A stretch of DNA of 29,336 bases from a virus. The DNA is taken from positions 1 through 29,336 of the IMG/VR virus record IMGVR_UViG_3300042892_002827; one strand, given 5' to 3'. Position numbers and translations under genes: made by a program. Of this stretch, positions 21,675-28,529 are shown one piece after another. The notes below the pieces were generated by a model. The model worked only from the letters and a program-made list of their open reading frames with translations, did not search any database and was not told the DNA's origin. The stretch's first letter is position 1, and the number at the start of each line of letters is the position of its first letter.

Positions 21675-22706
21675 ATGACTACACCTCGAATTGGCTTTTG
21701 TTGCAAATGGCTTAATGATCCCTCAGAAACAGGGGGTATGAAAGTCAATGCAAAGGACCGTGAATTAAACGGCAGATCAACTACCATGAGGTGGCTTCGC
21801 GAACACAAAGACGAAGCGGAACAACGTCAGTGGGACATCATGAATCACAATACCACAGCCGCAGTCAAGATGATTGAGCGTGTGGCCACATTACCCAAAG
21901 GCAGACGCATGGTACGCCTGGGCAGTGAAATGCTACAAGGCTACACTGAGAAAGATTGGATTGATTGGTGGCAACGAACAGAGATCCAAGATCACTGTGA
22001 GAAGATATTTGCTCCTGTAGGTGAAACAGCAAGACGTCTTGGTGTGCGACTGAGTTTTCATCCTGGACAGTTTTGTGTGCTGGCCAGTGAGAGCGACGAG
22101 ATTGTAGAACGCAGTGTGTTAGAGTTTGAATATCATGCAGACATGGCTCGTTGGATGGGCTATGGTGCCACATGGCACGATTCGGGATTTAAAATTAATG
22201 TGCATTTATCGGGTCGAGGTGGTCCCGCTAAATTCCTGAAGACCTTGGGTCGCCTCACTCCAGAGGCCAGGAATCTGATAACCATCGAGAATGATGAGAT
22301 GACAAATGGATTGGACACTACTTTGGCTGTGGCTCAGCATGTGGCTCTTGTGTTGGATGTACACCACCACTGGATCAACACGGGCGAATACATCGAACCG
22401 CAGGACGTTCGTACAAGTCGGGTTGTTGACAGCTGGCGCGGCGTTCGCCCTGCAATGCATTTTAGTACTAGTCGCGAAGATATTCTGGTCGACCATGATC
22501 CAGGAGTTCGACCAGACCTTGCTGAACTTCTTGCTAGAGGTTATAAAAAGCAGAAGCTCCGGGCACACAGTGACTTCTGTTGGAATCACGCTGTGAACGC
22601 ATGGGCACTGGGCTTTCGTGATCAGTTTGATATACAAGTAGAAGCCAAGGGCAAAAATTTGGCCAGTGAACAACTTTATGAACAATATATTTCTCAACAT
22701 CTTTGA
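21675..22706 (+). CDS. uvdE: UV-damage endonuclease UvdE/UvsE
   Basis: The start is set at ATG 21675 (MTTPRIGFCCKWLND) because the -10 box covers the upstream in-frame ATG 21657. The 343-aa TIM-barrel enzyme nicks 5' to UV photoproducts in an excision pathway. Family marks are RIGFCCKW, LSFHPGQFCVL, TIENDE, LDVHHHWIN, MHFSTSR and HSDFCWNHA, which supply the His, Glu and Asp metal ligands. It would repair phage DNA in sunlit water. The mRNA is predicted leaderless. Its end overlaps the next membrane gene. Confidence 0.94.
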   Translation: MTTPRIGFCCKWLNDPSETGGMKVNAKDRELNGRSTTMRWLREHKDEAEQRQWDIMNHNTTAAVKMIERVATLPKGRRMVRLGSEMLQGYTEKDWIDWWQRTEIQDHCEKIFAPVGETARRLGVRLSFHPGQFCVLASESDEIVERSVLEFEYHADMARWMGYGATWHDSGFKINVHLSGRGGPAKFLKTLGRLTPEARNLITIENDEMTNGLDTTLAVAQHVALVLDVHHHWINTGEYIEPQDVRTSRVVDSWRGVRPAMHFSTSREDILVDHDPGVRPDLAELLARGYKKQKLRAHSDFCWNHAVNAWALGFRDQFDIQVEAKGKNLASEQLYEQYISQHL

Positions 22707-22965
22707 TTGGATTCATAGTGATTACAAAACTAACCCGCTTAGGTTTTTCGTGGAAGTACTGGCTTGGGCTGTGTCTATTGGGTGCAGTATTACGATGGCT
22801 GCCACTGTACCTAATCCCCCTCTCGTGGTACTTTACCCTATATGGATTAGTGGTTGTGCTATGTATGCTTGGGCTAGTTGGACTCGTAAATCGTTTGGTA
22901 TGTTGGCCAACTACATCTTGTTAGTCACCATTGATACTGTGGGTTTACTACGTATGATTTTGTAA
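22666..22965 (+). CDS. Small integral membrane protein, 99 aa
   Basis: Three hydrophobic helices can be seen: RFFVEVLAWAVSIGCSITMAA, LVVLYPIWISGCAMYAWAS and MLANYILLVTIDTVGLLRM. The N-terminal stretch is FDWIHSDYKTNPL. The start may be GTG 22666 or, with an overlap of 29 bases, ATG 22678. Similar small membrane proteins occur in T4-like phages without known function. The 5' end overlaps uvdE and its stop lies inside the first repeat of the candidate Pho box. Confidence 0.75.
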   Translation: MNNFMNNIFLNIFDWIHSDYKTNPLRFFVEVLAWAVSIGCSITMAATVPNPPLVVLYPIWISGCAMYAWASWTRKSFGMLANYILLVTIDTVGLLRMIL

Positions 22966-22977
22966 CAAAATTGTAAC
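22960..22977 (+). promoter_or_regulatory. Candidate Pho box upstream of pstS
   Basis: TTGTAAC-AAAA-TTGTAAC is a perfect 7-4-7 direct repeat, the layout of PhoB sites (E. coli CTGTCAT-N4-CTGTCAT). Each half keeps TGT and A. It ends 11 bases before TAAATA, where a -10 element would lie in Pho promoters. Confidence 0.65.
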
Positions 22978-22986
22978 ACAAATTGG

Positions 22987-22996
22987 CCTAAATAAT
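22987..22996 (+). promoter_or_regulatory. pstS -10 / late-type motif CCTAAATAAT
   Basis: TAAATA (22989-22994) overlaps AATAAT (22991-22996). It can serve as a late-type element or as the -10 of a PhoB-activated promoter. It is followed by AAGGAG and GTG 23018. Confidence 0.5.
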
Positions 22997-23017
22997 TGTC
23001 TAACAAGGAGACTTCGA

Positions 23018-24022
23018 GTGAAACAATTATTTGCAATCTTACTAACAGCAATATCAATCTCAGCATCAGCACAGACCATAACAGGTGCTGGTGCAACATT
23101 CCCATACCCTATCTATTCCAAGTGGTCAGAACTTTACAACCGAGAAACTGGCGTGGCGCTCAACTATCAATCAATTGGCTCCAGTGGCGGCATTCGTCAA
23201 ATTGATGCCCGTACAGTGACCTTTGGTGCAACTGATGCACCTGTGCCAGGCGACAAACTAGACAAGAACGGTCAAGTACAATTCCCTGCCATCATCGGCG
23301 GCACAGTTCCTATTGTGAACTTGGATGGATTTAAACCTGGAGAGTTGCGTATTACAGGTCCTGTAATGGCAGAAGTGTTCTTGGGTGAAATCTCCAAATG
23401 GAATGATCCAAAACTGGTGGCACTCAATCCAGGCAAGAAGTTACCAGATACATTAATTACTATTGTACATCGTGCAGATGGTTCAGGAACCACATTTAAC
23501 TGGACAGACTATTTGTCATCTACCAGTGCCAAGTGGGCTGATAAGGTTGGCAAGGGTGCCGCAGTCAAATGGCCAGCTGCCTCATCAGTAGGTGGCAAAG
23601 GCAATGAAGGTGTTGCGGCTAATGTACAGCGAGTGAAAGGCTCAATAGGCTATGTTGAATATGCTTATGTTAAAAAGAACAACTTGACTTTCTTGCAGTT
23701 ACAAAACAAGTCGGGCAAATATGTCAGTCCAGATGATCTAACATTTGCGGCAGCCGCGGCCGGTGCTGATTGGTTCTCAGTCCCTGGTATGGGTGTGAGC
23801 ATTGTGGATCAACGGGGTGATGCAGTATGGCCTGTAAGCACAGCCAGTTTTATCATCATGTACAAAGATCCCACAGACAAGAAAGCCAGCCAAGACACAT
23901 TGAAGTTCTTTGATTGGGCATTCAAGAACGGTAAAAAAGCCGCAGAGGAATTGGACTATGTTGCACTACCAGACAGTTTGACTAAACAAATTCGCGAGCG
24001 GGTTTGGAGTCAGATCAAGTGA
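23018..24022 (+). CDS. pstS: Periplasmic phosphate-binding protein PstS
   Basis: GTG start with AAGGAG at 23004-23009. The 334-aa protein has a Sec signal peptide (about 18 residues, ending ISASA) and the PstS core: ITGAGATFPYPIYSKW, NYQSIGSSGGIRQI, FGATDAPVP and HRADGSGTTFNWTDYL. These include the Ser, Asp and Arg residues that bind phosphate. It would feed the host PstCAB transporter. Phage pstS is known from cyanophages, where host PhoB controls it. Here a candidate Pho box precedes it. A small gene follows with GTGA overlap, then a terminator. Confidence 0.96.
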   Translation: MKQLFAILLTAISISASAQTITGAGATFPYPIYSKWSELYNRETGVALNYQSIGSSGGIRQIDARTVTFGATDAPVPGDKLDKNGQVQFPAIIGGTVPIVNLDGFKPGELRITGPVMAEVFLGEISKWNDPKLVALNPGKKLPDTLITIVHRADGSGTTFNWTDYLSSTSAKWADKVGKGAAVKWPAASSVGGKGNEGVAANVQRVKGSIGYVEYAYVKKNNLTFLQLQNKSGKYVSPDDLTFAAAAAGADWFSVPGMGVSIVDQRGDAVWPVSTASFIIMYKDPTDKKASQDTLKFFDWAFKNGKKAAEELDYVALPDSLTKQIRERVWSQIK

Positions 24023-24222
24023 TAAACGTTAGAGAGATGTTTAAGCCCATTGGATGGACCAGACAGAGCAATCTAGACGGTTATCGCAAAGGCACTTATG
24101 ATGTTCTTGCTGTGTGGCCTCAAGGACCTGCACAAGAAGTTTGGTCAAATGTGGGCATCTATAGCGAAGATCAAGTGCAAGAAATAGTTAAGCATCTAAC
24201 AGAAAATCGACCACAACGATAG
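24019..24222 (+). CDS. Hypothetical protein, 67 aa, in the pstS operon
   Basis: GTG 24019 overlaps the pstS stop (GTGA). ATG 24037 is an alternative start. The product contains FKPIGWTRQSNLDGYRKGTYDVLAVWPQGPAQEVW, then SEDQVQEIVKHL. Alternation of strands and one helix suggests a small alpha-beta protein. No family is recognised. Co-transcription with pstS suggests expression under phosphate limitation. A terminator follows 27 bases after its stop. Confidence 0.68.
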   Translation: MINVREMFKPIGWTRQSNLDGYRKGTYDVLAVWPQGPAQEVWSNVGIYSEDQVQEIVKHLTENRPQR

Positions 24223-24249
24223 AGTGGCGCTGGAACTCGTAACCAGCAG

Positions 24250-24277
24250 ATACCCCAAATTTTTGGGGTATTTTTTT
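24250..24277 (+). terminator. Rho-independent terminator of the pstS operon
   Basis: ATACCCCAAA pairs with TTTGGGGTAT and is followed by seven T. A small GCTGG/CCAGC hairpin lies just before it. Confidence 0.93.
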
Positions 24278-24295
24278 GTGTCATAAAACTGTCAA
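24278..24295 (+). promoter_or_regulatory. Candidate Pho box upstream of the amidotransferase gene
   Basis: GTGTCATAAAACTGTCAA aligns with the PhoB consensus CTGTCAT-N4-CTGTCAC, with six of seven matches in each half and a four-A spacer. It starts directly after the pstS terminator. Confidence 0.7.
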
Positions 24296-24307
24296 AAAAT
24301 CACGGTC

Positions 24308-24315
24308 AATAAATA
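24308..24315 (+). promoter_or_regulatory. Late-type promoter motif AATAAATA
   Basis: AATAAATA is followed by CTGC and ATG 24320. There is no Shine-Dalgarno, so transcription would begin at the start codon. Confidence 0.6.
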
Positions 24316-24319
24316 CTGC

Positions 24320-24982
24320 ATGAAACCCACCATAGCCCTGTTCTTGCACGATCCCAAATGTAGTGTACAAAGTGGTAATGGACTCATGCGAGCTCTGGGT
24401 GACCATTACAAATTTAAAATATTTGCTAAAAGCAAATTAGAAGATGTGTTCTTTGATGATGTGGACATGATCGCTGTGCCCGGTGGGTTCGGTGATGCTG
24501 ATTCGTTTGACGGACTGTTCAAGCACAACGCTGAACCTGTGCAACAATTTATTGCTCGTGGTGGTCGATACCTGGGCATTTGTATGGGTGCCTACTGGGC
24601 CGGCAGTGAATATCTCAACATTCTAGATGACGTAGATGCTGTGCAATACATACGTCGTCCTGGCACAGACACACATAGACCACATGCCAAGAACTTGCCT
24701 GTACTATGGCGCGATCGTTGGGGAAATATTGAACCTTGGAGCATGTACTTTTACGATGGCTGTGCTCTGGTAGGTGACAAAACCAAGTTTCGAACCATGG
24801 CCACATACATGAACGGTGATGCCATGGCCATCATACAAAACAACATTGGCTTGATAGGATGCCATCCTGAAAGCGAACAGTTCTGGTACGACAGCTACTC
24901 TTGGATGCGTGGTCGATATCACAGAGGCCAGCATCACACACTATTGTTGGACTTTGTGGATCAAATGTTTGCAACAAAATAG
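24320..24982 (+). CDS. Class I glutamine amidotransferase-like (BPL_N type) protein
   Basis: The 220-aa protein has IAVPGGFGDADSF (51-63) and a nucleophile elbow GRYLGICMGAYWAGSEY with C88. Further on come WYD... and a histidine-rich C-terminal part (IGCHPESEQ and RGQHHTLL). This is the pattern of the biotin-protein-ligase N-terminal-like (BPL_N) class I GATase fold. The CHPESE segment can supply the His and Glu of the triad. Substrate unknown. It lies behind a candidate Pho box and a late-type motif and is probably leaderless. Confidence 0.78.
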   Translation: MKPTIALFLHDPKCSVQSGNGLMRALGDHYKFKIFAKSKLEDVFFDDVDMIAVPGGFGDADSFDGLFKHNAEPVQQFIARGGRYLGICMGAYWAGSEYLNILDDVDAVQYIRRPGTDTHRPHAKNLPVLWRDRWGNIEPWSMYFYDGCALVGDKTKFRTMATYMNGDAMAIIQNNIGLIGCHPESEQFWYDSYSWMRGRYHRGQHHTLLLDFVDQMFATK

Positions 24983-25015
24983 TCAGCCTAAAATTTTATC
25001 ATCCAAAAACCATTC

Positions 25016-25023
25016 TATAAATA
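25016..25023 (+). promoter_or_regulatory. T4-type late promoter TATAAATA
   Basis: An exact match to the T4 late consensus octamer. A CTGCCT/AGGCAG stem-loop (about 25025-25048) follows and ATG 25055 is preceded by AAAGG. Confidence 0.75.
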
Positions 25024-25054
25024 TCTGCCTAAGGCAACTAAAAGGCAGCATAAA

Positions 25055-26731
25055 ATGGATAGATATATAGAACTCAAACAATTAGTAAATCAATTTAGAA
25101 GAGAATTACCCCAAGATCAATGTTACGCAGACAGACTGGCAGAAGAATTAGAACTCATAAGAGATCAAAACTTTTCAAGACACTTTTTACGTGTGAGAGA
25201 AATACTAGATCTCACTACAGACATACCACACATCACCCGAGGCTCAGCAGGATCTAGCCTGGTATGCTGGCTCATGGGCATCAGTGATCTTGATCCTGTG
25301 GCAGAAAACATTCCCATAGCACGTTTTATGAATCCCAAACGTGACGACCTTCCTGACATTGATCTAGACTTTCCGCACTGGCAACAACTCACTGTGATGA
25401 ATCGCATATTCAAACGCTGGCCAGGACAAAGCGCCAGAGTCTCAAACTATGTGATGTACAAAGAAAAGTCAGCCAAACGAGAAGCAGCCAAACGACTTGG
25501 CGCCAAAGGCACACTCAAACGTGGATTTGAATTCAGTCAAGTATTACCTCCGGAAGAAATAGCCGAGGCCGAACGAGTCACAGCCAAACTTATGGGCAAA
25601 AAACGTTGTATATCTAAGCATTGTGGCGGCATCTTGATATTTGACCGTGCAGTACCCCGGAGTCTGATCAATGGTGAGAATCAGATCTTGTTGGACAAGT
25701 ACGAAACTGAAGATCTTGAGCACTTTAAAATCGACATCTTGGCCAATAGAGGACTAAGTCAGTTATGGGAAATAGATCAACGTCCGTTGACAGACTATCC
25801 CGAACATGATGAAATGACCAGTGCCTTGTTGGGTCGTGGTGACGTGTTGGGAGTAACACAAGGCGAATCACCTGCTATGAAAAGATTGTTCAGAGCACTC
25901 AAAGTCAAAAGCAAGAGTGACTGTACCTTGGCCACGGCACTGATACGTCCAGTGGCCACACAAGGGCGTCGCAAGGCTAGTGCTTTTCAGGACTGGTCAG
26001 CAGACACCATACAGCAAGACACAGTGGTGTTTGAGGACGACGCCATAACCATGATAGCAGATATTTTAGAATGTGACATGTACACCGCAGACATGTGGCG
26101 CCGTGCATTTGCCAAACGCAATGAAGAAAAGATCTATGAATTCATGCAGTTGATTGGAGATCATCCCAAAAGAGACACTGTGTTGGCTGCCTTGCGAGAA
26201 CTCAGTCATTTTGGTCTTTGTCGTGCTCATGCCACCAACCTGGGTCGATTGATCTGGGCGCTGGCTTATCAAAAGGCACACAATCCCAAAAAGTTCTGGC
26301 AAGCCTGTTTGAAACATTGCGAAGGCAGTTACAGTCGTTGGGTATACTGGCAAGAAGCCAAACTGGCCGGCGCTGTGCATGCCCCATTAGAGGGCGGCGA
26401 ATGTGAAGAATTGGCTCGAACTGGTCGTTGGACCAGCGGCAGATTTATTCCGGCCTGCACAGAAATACGACGCCCGGGCGAAGTAGAATTCCTGGGACTG
26501 GTGGCCAATTATCGTGTGTTCAAAAGCGGTGCCAAAGACTACATAACCTTTGCTACTCTGGGCACAGGCAACGGACGTTATCTGGATGTGATAATACCAC
26601 ATGCTATCAGTTTTGCAGATCAACCAATTTTGTGGGGAAAAGGTCGATTGGACTTTACAAACAGCAGTGAATGTGTTAAAGTATACAAAAGCAAACGCAT
26701 GAAACTACAAGACATAGCACACATTGACTGA
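25055..26731 (+). CDS. C-family (DnaE-like) DNA polymerase core without PHP domain
   Basis: The 558-aa protein begins at the position equivalent to about residue 330 of E. coli DnaE. It keeps the palm and fingers: TRGSAGSSLV (61-70), RFMNPKRDDLPDIDLDF with catalytic D101 and D103, and the third Asp D227 in EHFKIDIL. KHCGGILIF, GVTQGESPAMKRLFRAL, RAHATNLGRLIWALAYQKAHNP and an OB-like end are also present. The N-terminal PHP domain and the C-terminal tail are missing. It could be a translesion or repair polymerase, or a distinct replicative enzyme needing a partner. A hypothetical gene follows with one shared base. Confidence 0.88.
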   Translation: MDRYIELKQLVNQFRRELPQDQCYADRLAEELELIRDQNFSRHFLRVREILDLTTDIPHITRGSAGSSLVCWLMGISDLDPVAENIPIARFMNPKRDDLPDIDLDFPHWQQLTVMNRIFKRWPGQSARVSNYVMYKEKSAKREAAKRLGAKGTLKRGFEFSQVLPPEEIAEAERVTAKLMGKKRCISKHCGGILIFDRAVPRSLINGENQILLDKYETEDLEHFKIDILANRGLSQLWEIDQRPLTDYPEHDEMTSALLGRGDVLGVTQGESPAMKRLFRALKVKSKSDCTLATALIRPVATQGRRKASAFQDWSADTIQQDTVVFEDDAITMIADILECDMYTADMWRRAFAKRNEEKIYEFMQLIGDHPKRDTVLAALRELSHFGLCRAHATNLGRLIWALAYQKAHNPKKFWQACLKHCEGSYSRWVYWQEAKLAGAVHAPLEGGECEELARTGRWTSGRFIPACTEIRRPGEVEFLGLVANYRVFKSGAKDYITFATLGTGNGRYLDVIIPHAISFADQPILWGKGRLDFTNSSECVKVYKSKRMKLQDIAHID

Positions 26732-27030
26732 TGGCCCGACTACACATATACCCACACAGCGAACCTCAACATGATCTACACATAGTGGCAGATCCTGCCG
26801 CATTGCGAGCATTGGCAGAAGCGTTAACAAGTGTGGCTCGAAATCCCAACAGTTTCGAGAGAGTAAAATTACACACCAGTGATGGCCACGAATATACTGC
26901 CATGATTGTGTCTGGTGTGAGTGAGGACGAATGGCAGAACATACCGCCGGCTTATGCTAAATCAACTGTTCCTGTAATATCTACGTTGGAAGACTATCAC
27001 AGTCTACGCAAAGAGTTGACTAAATCTTAG
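26731..27030 (+). CDS. Hypothetical protein, 99 aa, coupled to the polymerase
   Basis: The start overlaps the polymerase stop (TGATG). The protein reads MARLHIYPHSEPQHDLHIVADPAALRAL..., then VKLHTSDGHEYTAMIVSGVSEDEW and VISTLEDYHSLRK. The beta-alpha-beta pattern with a HDLHIVAD strand and the C-terminal helix suggest a small globular partner. No family is recognised. Translational coupling hints at a polymerase accessory role, which is unproven. Confidence 0.72.
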   Translation: MARLHIYPHSEPQHDLHIVADPAALRALAEALTSVARNPNSFERVKLHTSDGHEYTAMIVSGVSEDEWQNIPPAYAKSTVPVISTLEDYHSLRKELTKS

Positions 27031-27034
27031 CAAA

Positions 27035-27742
27035 CTAATTCCGGCGAAGCCTAGCAAGCCCTAGCATTCTAAACAAACCAAGCCACATCCAGCCTATATC
27101 AAACTCCCACCACTTTTTAGAGAGGCGGGCACTCGCTGGGTCCAAGTGGTGGTTGTTGTGCAACTCTTCACCGCCAACGACAATACCCCAAGGCACAATA
27201 TTACGACTATGATCTTTAGTTTTGCCATTTCTATATCCAATCCAATGTCCAACGCCGTTTATGACCCCGGCAGCCCAGAAAGGTATCCATATCATCTGGA
27301 TGCCCCAGATAACCGGACCCCACCATCCAAACACCAAGACGTCTAGCACAAAGAGAATGCCAATGCCAAGTCTAGAGTGAGGCTGGTATACGTGAAGCTC
27401 CATCCAATCAACAGGAGTACCACGACCGTATGTATCAACCATAGTTTTATCTTTTGATGCTGCATGATATAACACTGCTCCTTTAAACAACACATGCCAA
27501 ATACCGTACACGTGAGGGGTATGCGGATCACCTTCCACATCACTGTATCTGTGATGCTTGCGATGTATGGCCACCCATTGTCGGGTTACCATGCCTGTTG
27601 TGAGCCACAGCCAGGCACGCATGAAATGTTCAAGGATAGGATGAAACTCTATGCCCTTGTGAGCCTGGCCACGATGCAAATACAATGTGACACAGATGAT
27701 AGTAATGTGTGTCATTACCAGTGTTGCTATTAATTCTGTCAT
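27035..27742 (-). CDS. Fatty-acid (acyl-CoA delta-9 type) desaturase
   Basis: The 235-aa membrane enzyme carries three histidine boxes: HRGQAH (23-28), HRKHH (60-64) and HNNHH near residue 196. They lie between hydrophobic segments as in membrane desaturases with a diiron centre. It inserts a cis double bond in acyl chains, so the phage may raise membrane fluidity. The gene lies on the minus strand. Its ATG follows a TTAAATA by four bases and directly after the terminator of the next gene, so the mRNA is leaderless by prediction. Electron donors must come from the host. Confidence 0.93.
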   Translation of the reverse strand: MTELIATLVMTHITIICVTLYLHRGQAHKGIEFHPILEHFMRAWLWLTTGMVTRQWVAIHRKHHRYSDVEGDPHTPHVYGIWHVLFKGAVLYHAASKDKTMVDTYGRGTPVDWMELHVYQPHSRLGIGILFVLDVLVFGWWGPVIWGIQMIWIPFWAAGVINGVGHWIGYRNGKTKDHSRNIVPWGIVVGGEELHNNHHLDPASARLSKKWWEFDIGWMWLGLFRMLGLARLRRN

Positions 27743-27746
27743 TGTA

Positions 27747-27753
27747 TATTTAA
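27747..27753 (-). promoter_or_regulatory. Late-type TTAAATA before the desaturase
   Basis: TTAAATA, then TACA, then ATG 27742 on the minus strand. It directly follows the T run of a terminator, so no other leader is possible. Confidence 0.55.
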
Positions 27754-27754
27754 C

Positions 27755-27775
27755 AAAAAAGCCCCTGTCGGGGCT
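27755..27775 (-). terminator. Terminator of the H1-like gene (minus strand)
   Basis: On the minus strand AGCCCC, GACA loop, GGGGCT and six T. It ends the 28030-27779 transcript and lies just upstream of the desaturase promoter. Confidence 0.93.
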
Positions 27776-27778
27776 GAT

Positions 27779-28030
27779 TTATTTTGCAGGAGTTTTCCGT
27801 GATCGAGGCGTTTTGACTGCCACTGCTGGTTTTGCCGCAGGCACCGCTTTGGGTTTGGCCGGTGCTCGGGGCTTTTTGGCAGGAACAGTTGTGGCCACTG
27901 TAGCAGGCTCCGGAACAATTTCAGTTGCCTTGGGAAACGGCCAATCAGTGCTGGGTGCCTCAACTTTGTACGGTGCTAACGTATCTGGATGTTTTGGTTT
28001 GGCAAAAAAGCCTTTTAGAAATCGTAACAT
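27779..28030 (-). CDS. Histone-H1-like Ala/Pro/Lys-rich basic protein
   Basis: The 83-aa protein begins MLRFLKGFFAKPKHPD. The C-terminal half consists of Ala-Pro-Lys repeats (AKKPRAPAKPKAVPAAKPAV), like bacterial H1-like and AlgP tails that bind DNA non-specifically. The minus-strand start has CAGGAGA upstream and AATAAATA further up, a good T4-type late promoter. A long plus-strand frame in the same place (27687-28058) is regarded as a shadow. It might condense DNA at packaging; unproven. Confidence 0.75.
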   Translation of the reverse strand: MLRFLKGFFAKPKHPDTLAPYKVEAPSTDWPFPKATEIVPEPATVATTVPAKKPRAPAKPKAVPAAKPAVAVKTPRSRKTPAK

Positions 28031-28048
28031 AATATTCTCCTGTACAGT

Positions 28049-28056
28049 TATTTATT
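28049..28056 (-). promoter_or_regulatory. T4-type late promoter AATAAATA (minus strand)
   Basis: AATAAATA on the minus strand, 18 bases before the start codon at 28030, with a Shine-Dalgarno between. This is the clearest late promoter with a normal leader. Confidence 0.7.
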
Positions 28057-28081
28057 AGTGACAGCTCACTAGAGAAAACCA

Positions 28082-28111
28082 TTGATTTGTGGTAATAAGA
28101 TCATATATAAT
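28082..28111 (+). promoter_or_regulatory. Sigma70 promoter of the phasin-like gene
   Basis: TTGATT (28082-28087), an 18-base spacer and TATAAT (28106-28111). Transcription is expected near 28118, at the base of a hairpin. Confidence 0.7.
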
Positions 28112-28115
28112 ACTA

Positions 28116-28145
28116 TATAGGACGCTGGATAGGCCGGGTCCTATA
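28116..28145 (+). promoter_or_regulatory. 5' hairpin of the phasin-like transcript
   Basis: TATAGGAC (28116-28123) pairs with GTCCTATA (28138-28145). An inner CTGG/CCGG stem caps it. Position at the predicted 5' end suggests transcript protection. AGGAGAA precedes the ATG 26 bases downstream. Confidence 0.7.
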
Positions 28146-28171
28146 GTAAACTCGCTTTATAGGAGAACCAA

Positions 28172-28447
28172 ATGTTTACAGCAGACGCAATCATCGACAC
28201 CGTTCAAACCGGTAAAAAAACTTTCGTTAATACATTCGTCACAAACGAAACAGCCAAAGAATCAATGATCAAGTTCATTGACGCACAAGCTGATTACACC
28301 AAACGAGCCACCAAGGTTGGTATGGACACTTTCACTTCACTTTCCAGTGAAGCAATCAAACAGGTGGAAGCAGTGGCAAAGTTTGACTATGTCAAGGCAG
28401 GTCAAGACTTCTTCAAAGCATTCCAGCCCACAACTGCTAAAAAGTAA
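28172..28447 (+). CDS. Phasin-like small protein
   Basis: The 91-aa protein is helical with phasin-like text: FIDAQADYTKRATKVGMDTFTSLSSEAIKQVEAVAKFDYVKAGQDFFKAF. Phasins coat polyhydroxyalkanoate granules, common in Burkholderiales. A phage copy might alter carbon stores or be reused as an amphipathic coat. It has its own promoter, leader hairpin and terminator. The family call is only moderate because short amphipathic helices look alike. Confidence 0.6.
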   Translation: MFTADAIIDTVQTGKKTFVNTFVTNETAKESMIKFIDAQADYTKRATKVGMDTFTSLSSEAIKQVEAVAKFDYVKAGQDFFKAFQPTTAKK

Positions 28448-28461
28448 TACCAAAGTATTAC
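28445..28461 (+). repeat. 17-base repeat starting at the phasin stop codon (copy 2)
   Basis: TAATACCAAAGTATTAC is identical to 5560-5576 after the porin and again begins with the stop codon. It lies upstream of a terminator and a near-copy of the 5639 promoter. Confidence 0.85.
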
Positions 28462-28471
28462 CTTTTGCATG

Positions 28472-28494
28472 GCCCCATAATTTGGGGCTTTCTC
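28472..28494 (+). terminator. Terminator after the phasin-like gene
   Basis: GCCCCA pairs with TGGGGC around TAATT. The T run is short (TTTCTCTT), so it may be weaker than the others. Confidence 0.7.
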
Positions 28495-28523
28495 TTGACC
28501 AATAATTCGTCATTTGCTATAAT
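28495..28523 (+). promoter_or_regulatory. Sigma70 promoter TTGACC-17-TATAAT, near-copy of 5639-5667
   Basis: The TTGACCAATAATT and TTTGCTATAATTA blocks are identical to those at 5639-5669. The six-base discriminator TACAAC leads straight into ATG 28530. Confidence 0.87.
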
Positions 28524-28529
28524 TACAAC

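Noticed and set aside
22206-22700. Minus-strand 164-aa frame opposite uvdE
   Set aside because: No start signals and no family marks. It lies wholly within a well-conserved gene.
27687-28058. Plus-strand 123-aa frame opposite the H1-like gene
   Set aside because: It crosses a terminator, has no ribosome binding site, and mirrors the Ala/Pro-rich repeats of the minus-strand gene, which has a proper promoter and Shine-Dalgarno.
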